From positions 1,674,001 to 1,738,000 of the forward strand of contig MU008169.1 in assembly GCA_010909165.1 (NCBI GenBank): a stretch of DNA of 64,000 nucleotides, in the 5' to 3' direction. Below are positions 43,999 through 55,807 of this stretch, in pieces. The notes under the pieces are model-generated. The model was not told where the DNA came from and did no database searches. It saw only the letters and a list, made by a program, of their open reading frames with translations. Source of the DNA: Anthoceros angustus. Its lineage: Eukaryota; Streptophyta; Anthocerotopsida; Anthocerotales; Anthocerotaceae. Numbering within the stretch: the first letter of the stretch is position 1; each line of letters begins with the position of its first letter. Both the position numbers and the translations under genes were made by a program.

Positions 43999-46900
43999 AT
44001 GGCTCGGAAGAAGAAGAATTCTGGGAAAGACTCTACCAGGAAAAAGAGGACGGGCGATGTGCCAATCGTTGAGCTCTCCGGTTGTAAATATGAGATCCTT
44101 CGTCAGGTCTTGAAGAAGCACGGTTGGGATGAAGCTGGTGAGAATGAGAAGAGCTGGCACCTCCTCTGGACAGGTGCAACATCATCCACGAATGGCGGCT
44201 CAGTACTCTTTCGTATGTTGTGATGGAGCAGTAGTTATTTGATTGGTAGCCGACTGATTTCGGTGAACGCTGCTGCAGATACTTCCATCGGTCCCGAAAA
44301 ATTGTTGCAACTCAAAAAGGGACAGAAGGTCAACCATTTCTATGGAATGCTGGAGATATGTCGGAAAAGGTCCTTGGCACGTAATCTTCTGACGATGCGA
44401 AAGTATGCACAGCCTTGTGCTTTTTCATGTTGACTGCTGTTTGCATTTTGCATCTCTCTCTCACATACTGTGTTGATTCGTCACCAAACAGGATGTTTCC
44501 TGCGCAATACAAGTTTTTTCCTCGTGCTTTTATTCTGCCTGGTCAGCTGCCATTGTTGATTTCAAGCTTCAACGTGCCGAGGGTTAAGACATTCATTTTG
44601 AAACCAGATAATGGCTGTCAGGTCCTTCTCCTTCCCTGAATCCCACTCGTTCCAAACCTCCTTAGTCCTAATGTGATTCTTGGAACCGCCCTGCTGTCAA
44701 CTTGCCACCCACTTAGGAGCAAGGGGAAGGATGCAGGCCGTAAACCCTTTAAATGACAGGATGCTTTTGTCATGTGCCGCCTTGTCAGTTCAGCAATTGC
44801 TAGAGTTCGTGTGCTCGAAATGACTCAACCGTTTGTTTGCAGGGACGGGGGGTTGTCCTGGTCCAAAGTGTTGCAGATGTGAAGGATGCTATCCAAGGAC
44901 TGAATGGAGCTAACTTTCTTGCACAGAAATACTTGACCAATCCAATGTTGTTGGATGGCTACAAGTTTGATCTTCGAATATATGCTCTCATGCTCTCATG
45001 TGATCCTCTGCGCCTTTATCTCTACAGGTTTTACCCTGAAGTACAAACTACTTATTACTTTCTACACGATGTCTCTGCAAGAACTGCCATTGTGGCGCAA
45101 TGTAATTACTTGTTTTGCTTGTTACCAGCTTGATCTGTCGATTTGTCACTGCTTGTGTCCACCTGACAAGTCCGAATTCTTGACACTATGATTCGAATAA
45201 GTGATCTGCTTCTATTCCAGGGAGGGTATTGCTCGTTTCTGTACAGAGAAGTACATGAAGCCAGATTCCAAGAACTTACGCCAGGCTTGCATGCATCTCA
45301 CTAACTACTCTGTTAACAAGTACAATCCCAAGTTCGAGTTCAACAAAAGTGAAGGAGAAACAGATCAAGGCCACAAGTGGAGTATGAGTGCATTGCTAAA
45401 TGCTTTGGCAATCCGTGGTTTTGACACAGCCAAGCTGCTGCGTCAGATTAGTCATATTGTCGTTATGACCATTATTCCCATCGTGCCTCTGCTGGTTCAT
45501 AACTACAAAACCTACTTGTCGGAGGATGAACAAGGAGATTCATGCTTTGAGCTTCTTGGACTGGATGTGCTTCTTGACGACAAGTGTAGACCCTGGTTGT
45601 TAGAGGTATGTCTCTTCTCCTTAAGTAGACACAGCGTACACACTCCTTCGTCCTGCCCTGTGAAAATCAGAGACGTACTGTTCAGAGTAACGTGTGATAA
45701 GCTTTGGACAAGGCTTGCATCCCTTGGCTTGTGATGTCCTGCTTGACGTTACTCTGAATGCTTCCTTGTGTGGCTTTGGACAAGGTTTGCATCCTTCGGC
45801 TTGTTATATCCTGATTGACGTTGCTCTGAATGCTTCCTTGTGTGCTCTGGATTCTGTGTAGGTGAACCATTCACCGTCTTTTTCGGTAGACACACCGTTG
45901 GATCGGTCTGTGAAAGAGGCGCTGATCAGTGACACACTTCGACTAGCTCACATAGATCCCTCTGTTATTCTCAAGGTGAGGCTCCAGGAGAAGAAGGTGT
46001 CGAAGATGAGGTTGTATGGGAAACCTGACAATGTGCCGACTCGAAGGTCGACTCCACAAGAAGGCAGTCACACACCTAGCAGTCAGAAACAGAAGAAGGC
46101 TAAAGACTTTGAGGCATTTGAGTCGGCAAACAAGGGAAAGTTTGAGCGGGTATATCCGCCAAGGGATGAAAAGCTGCAGAAACTATACAGTGTCTTGTTG
46201 GCTGGGTCAGAAGAAGCCTTCCAACGTTCTTTTGACATGAAAAACAAGGAGATCATATCCAAAGTACGTGAGGACCGCAGGCAAGAAGAACTCGAAAGGG
46301 ATGAAGCAGAGAGGCGCAAGGAGAAAGCCATTCTTGATGCCAAAAGAAAAGCTGCTCAAGAACGAGCAAGGCTCGTCGCCCAGATTCCCAGGGAGGAACT
46401 TGAATACAGTAGGCAAAGGGTGAACGCCTGTCTGGAGAGACTTGGGATGGATGGAGCATTGGCAGCAGACTTGAAAGGTGCATCAAAGGGGGAGCTGTAC
46501 AAAGCAGTTGTGAGACCACTAAATCAGCTTGTGCTTCAAAACACTCCCATAATATCTCCCAGGTTTCCTTTCCCACAACCACATAGCTCTTGTGCATCCT
46601 CTTCTAACCGCAGTGGCAACCTATCTCAAAGTGCTCACATTGTTGGGCTTTCCATCCGCGGGACTGGAACCTCAATAACTCCAGACCTGGAGATCGACGA
46701 AAGACAGAGGAGCTCATTCAGCAAGCTCCTGTCCAGATCGCAGGTATGGCAAGCAGGGAGTACTGGAGTCAGTCTGACTTGTGTGTGGTGTCCGCTGGTG
46801 TTACTCACTGTATGAAGCCTCTGTTGAACAGGATTGGGTACCGAGAGTTACAGAAGGATTTGAACCGGCTCACAGGCTTCCAACCCGTGCAAGTTTGGCC

Positions 46901-47649
46901 CCAATCGTAAATAAACCACACATACATGTCAAGTTCGAGGACATAGCATTGCTCAACAAGCGTGGGATGAAGTTGAAGCCAGAAGAGTTAGCTCAGAAAC
47001 TGGAGGAACTAGAAGCCATGACCAGATGTGAAAAGATAAAACCACAAGATCTTGGAGGAACAGCACCATTTGCTTACAAGACAGAGCCACAGACACAAGT
47101 AAAAGGTCAGAAAACTCTAGAATCGAGTGGTACATTTGTAGTGGCTAGGCACGCAGACACTGATGAGGGAACGGCTGTCCACCAGAGAGTTTCTCACTTG
47201 AATTGCCACTCAGCTAGGCCTTACACTTTGCCTGCATTTTTGAACCCACTACTTCTCAAGGCCCCATTTCGAAGAAAGAGTTGCCATTCCAAGTGGGACC
47301 CAAGACTGATGACAATGGTTGGTCATTTGGCTCAAGACGGAGGCCCCCCCACTCCAAGTGTGTTTTGCCCAAACTTGAGGACTCCCCAGACTGGAGACTC
47401 ACACCCATGCCGCTTCCAACAACAATAGCAGAAATATTCAATAGCCCAGATGTGCAGACAAGGGTGGCCCTTGCTGCAGCACAGAGCTCAGCTTTTGGCC
47501 ATGACAGCCATTTGCATTATTTTCAGGCTGCACTAGCAGAAGCAGGAGCTATGCTGACAGCTTCAGCCAGCAAACAGTCGGAGCTTGCCTGTTTTGCTCA
47601 GCACGGAAAGCGCAGTCCAGTGCCACGGACTAAGACACCTTGGTATTAG
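43999..47649 (+). CDS. Tubulin tyrosine ligase-like protein, TTLL6/13-type polyglutamylase (847 aa)
   Basis: Eight exons: 43999-44173, 44279-44402, 44492-44621, 44843-45027, 45221-45605, 45862-46743, 46832-47105, 47261-47649 (2544 nt, phases agree, GT-AG). The TTL domain spans about residues 20-370: VELSGCKYEILR, KVNHFYGMLEICRKRSLARN, the ATP-site block ILKPDNGCQGRG, KFDLRIYALMLSCDPLRLYL, CMHLTNYSVNK, and ELLGLDVLLDDKCRPWLLEV with NHSPSF, which holds the metal-binding Glu/Asn. The flanking sequence after it (PLDRSVKEALISDTL) matches long-chain polyglutamylases. The C-terminal half is charged (KEIISKVREDRRQEELERDE) and then unlike anything I know. Known: such enzymes add glutamate chains to axonemal tubulin. 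The last intron (47106-47260) is inferred from a frame switch. Divergent from IFT172. Confidence 0.92.
45711..45850. repeat. 62-bp tandem duplication inside a TTLL intron
   Basis: Intron 5 of the TTLL gene holds two adjacent copies starting GCTTTGGACAAGG at 45711 and 45773, each with TGAATGCTTCCTTGTGTG at its end; this explains why the intron (256 nt) is longer than its neighbours. Confidence 0.8.
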
Positions 47650-48600
47650 TGCTTGGCAACGGCGAGTTGCATGGTTTGAGGTCATTTTGCCAGCCATCTG
47701 GTGGAGGTACTCCATCGAAGTCTGGCGTTTCTTCCCAATGGCCTGGTATGATGTTATAATAACGTTACAACTCCGGAGCTTTGCTCAACACCAGGACCTT
47801 GTTTGCACCCTCCCCATGCACCAAGGCTGCAGAATGCTTCCACTGGCTTGCCTTACCGATCACCCGAACCGGTGGCTTCTGTAGCAACTTGGTAGGGATG
47901 CCCATCTGAAATGCAAGTCTCCTCTGTCCAGCATTTGGCTTCTGGGTATGACGGAAATCAGTACTTGATTTGGATAGGAGTTGTAGGAGGTGGTTTGTGC
48001 ACTCTGCAGTGAACCTAAGACTCGGTGACCAATCATCGCAGGGTCTTGCAGCATCTTGTGAAAGGGGCGAGTGGTGCAGACACGAAGACCCCTTGATCAC
48101 TGAGACATTGGTCTACAACAAGCAAGGATGCCACCAGACCTCCTGTGAACCTAAAAGTTTTTGGAGAAGACGAAAGTGCTGCAAGCTTGAAGCGTGCAAG
48201 GGATTCCTTGAATATCATGTTGACAGATGCTGGCCTGTCACAGATTCCTGTCACTTGTCCTGCCGAGCTACCTGCATGTCACGATGCATAAAACCACTCA
48301 GTTTCTGAACGCCCACTCCCAACAGCATCGTATTTCCATCGGACATGCATACCCACATCCATCATAACACTGAGGTGTACTCAATTTTGGGAAATGGCAT
48401 GCACACTGCTAGCTCTTCTACGGCAGGCTGCCATCTCGCATGCCAAGGCCGTCAGACCCAACACCGTGCTGTGGAACGACAATCCACTCCAAAGCATCGA
48501 CACAAGACACACAGTGGATGTATTGACAAGATAAAATAGCAAATTAGATAAAAACAACTTCGTCTCTGTAAGCAAGACCGCTACATATCTAACATAGGCA
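47650..48600. other. Unresolved stretch downstream of TTLL
   Basis: GC content is still genic. Overlapping minus-strand frames at 47765-48100 and 48033-48254 are open but show no family I recognise; they could be exons or a remnant of a gene convergent with TTLL, or chance. No splice model could be supported. Confidence 0.3.
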
Positions 48601-51600
48601 AGCAAAAGCCAAAGTGATTAATCATTCACTACCTATTAGATTCCTATTCTTTATGGAAAAACATTTAATTTTTTTATGGTGCTTCAGATAAATGTAGATC
48701 AGATCATCATATTTACCCAATAAATGTAAGTGAAATATCTATATGTTATAATAACACTCTTTTATATATATAATCTTTTTTTAGAATATCTTTAACATGG
48801 ATTCTATGGACACATAAAAAGTACGCAATGGTTGACTTAGAATCTGTTTTGTAATACTCTTTTATATATGTAACCTTTTTTTAGAATATTTGTAACATGG
48901 ATTCTATGGAACGCACAAAAGGTATGCAACTGTTGACTTAGAATCTGTTTTGTTTTTGCTGTTGAAACCATTGCTATCTATAGACTAACTTAACTTAACC
49001 AGAATACCCAGGAGTCACGAATTAAAACTCTCACCCTACATTTGGGCTTCTAGCTCAAATTTAGCACGGCAAAGAATTCTCGAAACAGTGCAGTTTCTTC
49101 CCGCCAATCCTCCGAAACAATTCGGTTTCTTCTCGCTGATCCATATGCATCAGATGAAACCATAGCCTTCTAAATTAGACCAGGTTTGCCTCCTTGAATT
49201 GAAGCGTAGGAGAGTCGCTGCCTCCATAGTTGACCCAAGGTCAGTCTGCCGTTTCCTTGTTAGCCAGGAAGGAGAGAGTGCATCTACGATATGTCCCCTC
49301 TCCACAACCGCGCTCGTCTAGCGTGGCAACACGGGCACCGACTTCTCTGCTCCACACATCGGCTATCCCATCCCGACCACCGGATTGGGCTGCTTGGCTT
49401 GATAAATCCTAAAGCCAATGCCATGTGCCATGATGTTAGGTCGCGTACCCATGGGTGCACACATAGCACTTGGATTTTGCCTCTCTCATTAGAGGGTCAC
49501 GAGTTAGTTTTTGGTGTAGCGCTTTTGGTGCTTGGTGTACTCGGTAGTGAAGGAAGATTGCTTTTCTTTCTGTCAATGATGTCCAATCTTGAGCGATTGT
49601 GCTGTCGTTAGGGTGCCAGAGAAAAAACTTTGCAGCGCACACCTTTGCATGTCCGAAGTTCAATGTCTATTGGTGCCAACACTACAAAGTGGGCAAGCCA
49701 TTGCGAGTTCGCAGAAACGTGGTAGGCGATGCGATGGTGTTCAGCACTTAAATCCGCAATGGATGGGAACATGTGAGAGGTCATTGGATAGCCCACACGG
49801 AGGCGCGGAGCACCCCATTTCTACAAAATTAATAGATCATCCATTCGGCATCTAGAAATTTCGGAGCGCATTCATCCTAAATATCTTCGGAAGCAAGCCA
49901 CGATCCTTCAATTGTTCTGGGATTAACCCCAAATTGCCGAATGCACTCAAATTGAGCCTTTTGACCATTTCTTTACCATTATATACAATTTTTGTATCAC
50001 ACTAGTTCATGTTAAGGTTCCTTTACATTACCAAAAATAATTGAAAATGTTTGATCATTATATCTCATTGAAACGCAAAAGAATCTTAAAAAAAACTCAT
50101 TAACCGCATCGAGAGCCATTACAAGGGATATTTTATTAAGGTGAAAAAATGATGGAAAGAGCCCATCCATGAGGGGACAACCAAAGACGACCCGGGGGTC
50201 GAGGTGGAGAGGAGCAACTAAACTCCCTACCTAAAGTCACCTACTGCACCCACAATGTCATATGCAGGAAGAATAAATTCTTTGGACCCGAGGGTCGAGG
50301 TGGAGAGGAGAAACTGAGCTCCCGACCTAAAGTCACTTACTGCACCCATAATGTCATATGCAGGAAGAATAAACGGCCTGCAAACCATGGAGGTAGAGCC
50401 ATTACTACCTTGTTACTTATCCGATGGTCCAAGTTTTTGATGCCTTAGAAAGGCCTTTTCTTGGACTATGTGTGCTATTGTTTTCAAACAAAAAAAAAGC
50501 ATAATAGTTTGAAAAATGTAATAGTTAAACTCCTTTTTTTTTTTTTTAAAAACCTTTCCAAACCATCAAACCTTTTCCAAAGCATTCAAAATCTGGACCA
50601 TAGGATTAGTATGCATGCAGTAATGGCATTCATTTCTTGAGAAGTTAATGAGTTTTTTAATCGATTCTTTTGCGTTTGGAGCGAATATTATAGTTAGAAT
50701 TTTTGAACTTTTCTTTCTCTAGTGTAAAGCACGGAACCTTGCACAATAGGCAACCTTAATTTGATTTCTTGTCATACATTGTTTTGTCCAAAGAGAGGCA
50801 TAAAGAGGGGCAAAGTCTCACATTGAGATCCCTGGTCAATCTAGGGATAATTTAGTTAGTATAATCCTATACTACTTTATAAATTGAACTAGTTCTATTT
50901 TGTATCCTCTAGTTCGATATGCTTACAAAATGTGGATAAATCTTTGTATAGCATTGACGTGGAATAAATTATGGATTTTTCAAACAAGGTTACAGGTACT
51001 TCTTCTAATGTCATTACTAATTGCTACATTTTCAGACTCTACCTATGGTTAGTTGACTTTCTTTCAACATTTGTACATCTAACATTTAGACACTCTTGAA
51101 ACATGAAAGAGAATACTCTCCTTTCAAAATTGTGCACCTAACTTTCAACCAAGTTTGGAACTTAAGAGAGAACGCCTAGATGGATGGTGGTTGTAGTTGT
51201 CATCATTTTATTCATTTGCTAGTACATTTGGGATTGTGTCAGCACATTTATCTATATCTCTATAGCGACATGCAAACCTGAATCATTTATTACGTGGACT
51301 TGATTGTGCATTTAATTCAAAGTAACCCCCTTGGGCTTTTTACATTTGGTGGTCTCCGTAAACCTTTTATAAATTTTCTTTTTACAACAAGAGATGAGAA
51401 GTACCGCATCCTGCATCCTGGCAGTGATTCTACTCCAGGGTGCCTGAGTGTGGAGTTTCAATGGAAGACAAAGAAGTCTGTACAAGTCCACTTGGACTCT
51501 AGGGTGCTTGAGTGTGGAGTTTCAATGTAAGACAAAGAAGTCTATAAAAGTCCACTTGGACTAAGCCATGTCACTCCTAAAGAGAGGGCAAACCTCCATA

Positions 51601-52180
51601 TTTGTACCTTGGCTATTTTAACAAGGTAAAGTCCAAAATGCGATTGAACATGCTTGTCATCAAGATGGTTTGAAAAGCCTTCTCCAATCACCCCTTATAA
51701 CTTTTTGGGAACTCTAAATGTGTATATTTAAAATAATTTTTAAGTTTAAAATGTTGGATTTTCTAATTCTGATAACTTGATCTTTATTTAATAATTATAT
51801 TATATATGGCATCTAAATTTATCATTATAAAACATATTCTTACTAAAATGTTGGTGAGTTAGTTATATAGGTTGGTCGTAAACTATATAGTCCAAGTTTT
51901 AACTTCATTCGGGTGGAGAAGGGTCGTGGAAGTGCGATGGTGCGTGGTGGAGTGGCAGTACCGGAGTGAAGTGGACAAAGGAAGCGATTCCGACGGTGTC
52001 AGGAATCAGAGTGTGCGACCCCGCTTGACCTCCACAAAGCCAGCTAATGGCACACACCGTCTTGCCCAGAAGCAGCCTGCTACTGCAACTGCAACCACTG
52101 CAATGGCGGCCTGACAGCAGCCGTGGCCAATCCAGGCCAGGACACCACACCCCACCAACCTGCCGGGTGTAAGGGCTGGG
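48601..52180. repeat. AT-rich gene desert with local tandem duplications
   Basis: Three separate two-copy tandem duplications: 100-bp units at 48751-48850 and 48851-48950 (ACTCTTTTATATAT ... GACTTAGAATCTG), 96-bp units at 50189-50284 and 50285-50380 (GACCCG.GGGTCGAGGTGGAG ... GCAGGAAGAATAAA), and 64-bp units at 51437-51500 and 51501-51565 (AGGGTGC.TGAGTGTGGAG ... CCACTTGGACT). Poly-T/A tracts lie near 50520-50550. No gene is recognised. Confidence 0.75.
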
Positions 52181-52728
52181 CGGTGTGAAGGGGCCTGTTT
52201 ATTGCACCAGACCTGGGTCATGTGACACGGCCATGGCAGTCCCTGTCAGGAGTACCCCAGAACAGAGCAGAGCAGAGCAGAGCAGAAGAGAGGGCTTCCC
52301 AGGACGCCCAGGGACAGCAAACAGCAGCAACCTGGAGCACGCGCTTTGGGGGCACAGGAATGATGATGGCGTTCTGCACTGCACTGCCCTGCCCAGCCCA
52401 GCCGGCCGTCGGCCCGGTCCTTGCCGGGGTCCGCTGACACAGATAGCGACAAGGCGGGGGGAGAGATGTGGAGCGCATCGCTTCTCAGTCCTGGGAGGGT
52501 GCCAGCTGGGGGCAGCGGTGGGCAGTGATGAGAGAGCTCTGCTGCCGGGGAAGGCAGCAGGCAGGCGCAGGAGAGAGAGGTGCTCTGCCCTGCAGCTGCC
52601 GGGAAGGGAAGGGAAGGGAAGGAAGCTTAGACCGGGGAGGATGACGCAAACACGGAGGTGGTGGAGGAGGACGACGCGCTCTCGAGGCTCCCCTTCGCTT
52701 CCTGGCTCTGCTTACTGCCCTCCCGACC
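52181..52728. promoter_or_regulatory. GC-rich upstream region of the Ole e 1-like gene
   Basis: A sharp switch from AT-rich to GC-rich DNA near 51900-52200. Contains a (GAGCA)n run, AGAGCAGAGCAGAGCAG at 52264-52284, and GGGAAGGGAAGG at 52600-52622. Frames open on both strands look like by-products of high GC. Confidence 0.4.
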
Positions 52729-54411
52729 ATGGTGAAGCTTCTGGTGCCGCTGCTCCTGCTGGCGATAGTGGCGTGGGCGCCCCTCGCCCAAGCCTCGCCA
52801 CCCACCGGGCTCCCCCTCGGCGGCCTCCTCGCCACCCACCGCCCACCTAAAATCCTCGTCAGCGGCCATGTCTTCTGCGACCAGTGCAGGATGGGGCTCA
52901 ACTCCCTCCTCACCGTGCCTCTTCAAGGTGAACTTCGCCTCCTTTCGTTGTCGGGCTTCCCAATGCTGATGCCCCGTGTGTGTGTGTCTCAATTGGGTAT
53001 TGGGTGGTGCTCTTGTTCGTTGTTGTCGGCATGTTCGATGTTCCATGCTCTTCGTTTGTTGCCACCCTGTAGAGCAGTTTGGGCTCTTGTTGGTAGCTTG
53101 TTTGTGAATACATTGCTGTGTTGGTTAGCTTGTTTCTGGATCCGGTCCTTTCCAGTCTTCGAGAATGCACTGATTCATGTGCTATGCCTTTGTAAGCTAG
53201 TGTTCGTTTGGAATGTCAGCATGTAACAGCCTTGGTTTGGTCTTCATTGTTGTGTAGCTTGCATATGAAACCTGCTCTTTGGATCCAGTCTTCCAATGTA
53301 TGGAACTTTCATGTGCCTCTTAGTCTATTTCTGAATCCGGTGCTTTCGTGTTGCAACATGGAGTCATCAGTTTAGTATGCTTGTTTGTGCGCTTGTTTCT
53401 GTTCCAGCTTTCAACACCTGTTAGGCGTCGTTGCCGGCTTGCGAAGCCACAGGCTCCTGACGAAATTGTGGGTGTGGGTGTGTGGGTGTCTCAGATGCCG
53501 AGGTGGGAGTCACGTGCGTAGATGTGTACGGCTTCGTCACGTACAATGCAGTGGGCTACACGAGCAACGACGGGGCGTTCCAGATACCTCTGGACGATTT
53601 GCCGCTCATCTATGGAGTGAAGGGGTGCAAAGCGCATCTGGTGTCATCCTCCGACTTCCAGTGCAACATGGCCTCCTCTGTTGGGGGAGGGAACTCCGGG
53701 GCCAAGTTGGTGCTGAATTCCCGGTCTCTGGAAGAGGTGATATTCACCTCGGGACCATTCGCTTACCGCCCATCAAAGCCCCTGCTTGTGTGCTCCCACT
53801 CTCCTCCCCCTCCAAACCCAACACACCATAACCACATCCCTGCCCCTACCGGTGGTGCTGTGCGTAGGATTCCAAACCCACCACCAGTTCCCCACCACTT
53901 GATGTCTCCTCCTCCTTCACCACCATCTCCACCTACAAATCCCAAGTACAGGTTTCCTCCCCCTCCTGCCTCTGGAGTGCACAAGGCCATCCCTCCTCCT
54001 CCTCACCATGCTGGGAAGCAAAAGGGCAAGTCCCCTCCACCTCCTGAGAAGCAGAAGCAAGTGGGCAATACTTCCCTCCTCCTCCTCCTCCTCCTCCTCC
54101 TCCACACCATGGACACGAAGGGCACAAGTCCCCCCCTCCGCCATCTCCTGGACAGGTTTACCACCCTCCCCCTCCACCACACCACGGCCACCAAGGGAAG
54201 ACGTCACCCAAGTCCAAGCCCAAGCCCAAGCCCAACAAGAAGCCTGACAAGCCCCCGTTGCCGGCTCCACCACCCAACTTCCGGAGCTGAGCTGGTTCCA
54301 AGGTGGCCAGGCAAGCTCAACGAAAAGCTGCCTCCTCGCCTGACGGCATGGCTGCTCCTTACATGCGCAGCCAGTTATGTCATCGTTGCTTGCAGAAGCT
54401 GGAGCCAGTAG
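52729..54411 (+). CDS. Ole e 1-like proline-rich extracellular protein, frame-shifted tail
   Basis: Exons 52729-52927 and 53495 onward (GT-AG intron of 567 nt, phase 1). A clear signal peptide (MVKLLVPLLLLAIVAWAPLA), then a Pollen Ole e 1 domain: VSGHVFCDQC, VGVTCVDVYG, CKAHLVSSSDFQCN and SGAKLVLNSRSLEEVIFTSG. A Pro/His-rich hinge follows. As read, the frame runs to a stop at 54411 with a Leu-rich run and no proline pattern after about 54060; the frame one base away reads YFPPPPP... HHGHEGHKSPPPPPSPGQ and stops at 54290, which fits the family far better. So one base was lost or gained near 54050-54066, just before a (CTC)n tract. Known: Ole e 1/proline-rich proteins are cell-wall proteins of growing cells. 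Confidence 0.8.
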
Positions 54412-54751
54412 TATAGGATAAGGTGCCGGGAAACCGTCTTTCTGCGAAGTGGGAAGGCAACAAATTTGTGTGGCCCGTTACGGACTAGCCGTAAAAATGT
54501 TTGTATGGCTCACAGCCTGTAACGCTCTTGGCTCATCTGAAGCACACATTTCCGACATGTCCGTGTGCCAGCCAAGTATACTGTCTCCGGGTGTGCGTTC
54601 TATCCAATGCCATACTGCTCATTGTCTTCAGTGGGAGCAACGTTCTGCGATTCTATCCTGCAGCCATAGAAACAATGCGAAACGTTAGCCTAACGTGGAC
54701 TGGTTACATTTCTAAGATTAAATAAGCTTTAGCCGAAGCTTTGACGGCTAC
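54412..54751. other. Intergenic, no feature seen
   Basis: Presumed 3' flank of the Ole e 1-like gene. AAGATTAAATAAGC directly upstream of the tRNA is AT-rich, as is common for plant tRNA genes. Confidence 0.4.
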
Positions 54752-54823
54752 GGTCCCATAGTCTAGTGGTTAGGACACTGGACTCTGAATCCAGTAGCCC
54801 GAGTTCAAATCTCGGTGGGACCT
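54752..54823 (+). tRNA. tRNA-Gln (anticodon CUG)
   Basis: 72 nt including the discriminator base. The acceptor stem pairs GGTCCCA with TGGGACC. A box TAGTCTAGTGGTTAGG, anticodon loop CTCTGAA with CTG anticodon flanked by T and A, and T arm CCGAG-TTCAAAT-CTCGG are all present. It is almost the same as the standard plant tRNA-Gln. No intron; CCA is not encoded. A short T run (54851-54854) can serve as the Pol III stop. Confidence 0.97.
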
Positions 54824-54886
54824 TGCAGCGTGATGATACCAATGTCAACATTTTGTGCACATGGACCCTGAGGGGCCGGTCGCTCA

Positions 54887-55190
54887 GGTCGGAGCGCCCT
54901 CCAAATCGAATCAACTTGCACTGAATGCCTCCATTTCGCGGAAGTAGTGCGGAGGGCCGAAATGCAATAGACTACAATCCGGGGCTCTTAGACAAGCGCG
55001 GCTTGCTGAAGAAGAAGAAGAAGAATGTTATTTAAGTCCTTAGTGCGCCCTCCAAATCGTAGTGCGGAGGGCCGAAATGCAATAGACTACAATCCGGGGC
55101 TCTTAGACAAGCGCGGCTTGCTGAAGAAGAAGAAGAAGAAGAATGCTATTTAAGTCCACTAAGGAAGATTTCCGTCATGGGACTGAAATA
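54887..55190. repeat. 115-bp tandem duplication, with a dispersed relative at 61.0 kb
   Basis: Two copies starting GTAGTGCGGAGGGCC at 54944 and 55059; each ends in a (GAA)n run (GCTGAAGAAGAAGAAG) and TATTTAAGTCC. GCGCCCTCCAAATCG precedes both. The end of the second copy (TTTAAGTCCACTAAGG ... GATTTCCGTCATGG) recurs at 61022-61083 after another GAAGAAG run, so this is a dispersed family. Confidence 0.8.
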
Positions 55191-55271
55191 TGATAACTAT
55201 ATAGATTGTAGTAAAATTGTTTAGACTAATGTAAAGATAAAATTTAAATAAGATAAATAATCTTCAATCAA

Positions 55272-55807
55272 TCAACAGTGTCAATGAAATTGCGTGAACG
55301 AGGGCCAAACACCACCAATTCATCCCCGCGAAAGAAAGCCACTTGACCTGCAGCACGAGCTGCTCTGAAAGTGGGTAACTTCTCCATCTTAGTCTACCAT
55401 TGCAATGGTGTAAGATCCTCATTGATATATAACTGAATTGTCCATAACATAGACCTAGCCGTCATAACCTGGAGGCGATCATCTATAGAGTGAAAAGTCA
55501 TAATCAATATGCGCTCCCTACTAGGATCCTTTCCAAGCCAGAAGACTCGAGGAACGACCACATCGATCTCTAGCCTATTGAGAAACTCCTTTGTAGCCAC
55601 AAGAGGTGCAACAATGTCATTACCAAGACCAGAAATTCTCAAGTTCAAAGTACGGCGAGCACGGTCCGTCGTCTCGGAAACAACTTCCGATATTGTGTTG
55701 CCACCAGAAGTAGCAGGGGGATCATTAATCCCTAGGAGGTTTTTACCAGTAAGCTTCTCCAAATATGTAGGTAAAACTTGTTTTGTTGAAGTGAAATAAT
55801 TTTCCAA
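55272..55807 (-). pseudogene. LINE (L1-type) ORF1 remnant
   Basis: A minus-strand frame from 55807 contains RTLNLRISGLGNDIVAPLV, VPRVFWLGKDPSRERILIMT and YINEDLTPLQW, stops at 55394 (TAG), and continues in the same frame with KLPTFRAARAAGQVAFFRGD to a stop at 55272. The pattern with a charged R-x-LxLRISGL entry and an INEDLTPLQ exit followed by FRAARAAG..AFFRG is typical of the C-terminal half of L1-like ORF1 nucleic-acid-binding proteins. The N-terminal part and ORF2 are not present nearby. Confidence 0.7.

Noticed and set aside
46781-47428. Reading the TTLL C-terminus to a stop at 47428
   Set aside because: Sequence after 47105 in this frame looks random, whereas a GT-AG intron to 47261 gives a longer coherent frame ending at 47649.
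52185-52850. 221-codon plus-strand frame upstream of the Ole e 1-like gene
   Set aside because: Arg/Pro/Gly-rich composition from GC-rich DNA; the real start with a signal peptide is at 52729 in another frame.
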